From an uncultured Bacteroidales bacterium (GTDB lineage Bacteria; Bacteroidota; Bacteroidia; Bacteroidales; Paludibacteraceae): 6,838 bases of DNA. The notes under the pieces are model-generated. The model did no database searches, was not told where the DNA came from, and saw nothing but the letters and a program-made list of their open reading frames with translations. Below are positions 6,613 to 6,838 of the stretch, one piece after another. The DNA is taken from contig CAIYTJ010000185.1 in NCBI GenBank assembly GCA_903929065.1, forward strand, positions 1 to 6,838. Direction: 5' to 3'. Numbering within the stretch: position 1 is the stretch's first letter; the number at the start of each line of letters is the position of its first letter. Both the position numbers and the translations under genes were made by a program.

Positions 6613-6620
6613 GAAAAAAA
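6613..6620 (-). terminator. T-run at the 3' end of rnpB
   Basis: Eight consecutive As on the + strand (eight Us in the minus-strand transcript) directly follow the conserved 3' region of RNase P RNA. In rnpB the closing helix P1, whose 5' strand lies beyond this window, can serve as the terminator stem, so this is the probable transcription end. The stem cannot be verified here. Confidence 0.5.
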
Positions 6621-6838
6621 ACAGTAGGTCTGTAAGCCGGGTTCTGTACTTTGCCTGAGCAAAGTGTCTGTCATTTATCTCGAACATAAGTCACCTTATG
6701 CCTTTAGCGATCTACCCCCCGACATCGGGCGAGCAACCCTACATGCGTCGGTATACGTGATCTTGCAACCCATAAGACGTACGGCATCACGTGTTGCCAC
6801 GCGACCCGGTGAGCTCTTACCTCACCTTTTCACCCTTA
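6621..6838 (-). ncRNA. rnpB: RNase P RNA, 3' portion (5' end outside window)
   Basis: This is the catalytic RNA of ribonuclease P, which removes 5' leaders from pre-tRNAs. On the minus strand the conserved blocks occur in the right order: AAGGGTGAAAAGGTG followed by GTAAGAG and CTCACC (6837-6809, the CR-II/III region with a 6-bp hairpin); GCAAGATC (around 6767-6759); a G-rich segment GGGGGGTAGATCGC (6720-6707), probably near the P15/L15 loop that binds the tRNA CCA end; AGATAAATGACAGAC (6680-6666, CR-IV); and ACAGAACCCGGCTTAC (6647-6632, CR-V). Between CR-IV and CR-V a 7-bp stem with a 4-nt loop (6665-6648) fits a P19-type helix. The overall form is the ancestral type A class. Roughly the first third, including the 5' strands of P1-P4, is missing because the window ends. 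The exact 3' end is uncertain by a few bases. Confidence 0.95.

Noticed and set aside
6621..6838. tmRNA (ssrA) or another structured RNA
   Set aside because: There is no tRNA-like acceptor end or tag open frame, while several ordered RNase P RNA core motifs are present.

Overview
The window reads as chromosomal housekeeping DNA from an AT-rich member of the Bacteroidota, most likely Bacteroidales-like. Start codons lack Shine-Dalgarno sequences almost throughout and follow AT-rich leaders. Promoter-like boxes fit the Bacteroidota -33/-7 pattern (TTG, about 20 nt, TAnnTTTG). The proteins (TilS, FolC, a YihY/BrkB-type membrane protein with an extra C-terminal region, a YdeI/OmpD-associated protein) have the lengths and motif variants I associate with that phylum. 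The genus cannot be named from the sequence alone.

Layout, left to right. A + strand gene (7-642) encodes a Ser/Thr-rich secreted lipoprotein of unknown function. A 255-bp gap follows (643-897) holding two stem-loops; the second (721-791, perfect 16-bp arms followed by a T-rich run) is the probable terminator of the lipoprotein gene. Next is a minus-strand pair, tilS (1362-2690) followed by a DUF1905/OmdA-type gene (898-1374) whose start lies inside the end of tilS. A 116-bp divergent intergenic region (2691-2806) has apparent promoter boxes for both directions that cross one another, plus an 8-bp inverted repeat. From it runs a + strand cluster: a nitroreductase-family flavoprotein (2807-3349), folC (3350-4636, its ATG directly abutting the preceding stop) and a four-helix membrane protein of unknown function (4648-5244). 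The cluster meets the minus-strand yihY/brkB-like gene (5239-6558) tail to tail with a 6-bp overlap. The right end (6621-6838) carries the 3' two-thirds or so of the RNase P RNA gene rnpB on the minus strand; its 5' end lies beyond the window.

Functionally the region combines three translation or RNA maturation and cofactor jobs: lysidine modification of tRNA-Ile (tilS), 5' maturation of tRNA (rnpB), and folate glutamylation (folC). Two uncharacterised envelope proteins and a flavin reductase accompany them. I see no mobile element, CRISPR array, phage gene or defence system. The interest lies in small-scale architecture (the palindrome at 721-791, the crossed divergent promoters, the overlapping gene ends) rather than in a new multi-gene system.
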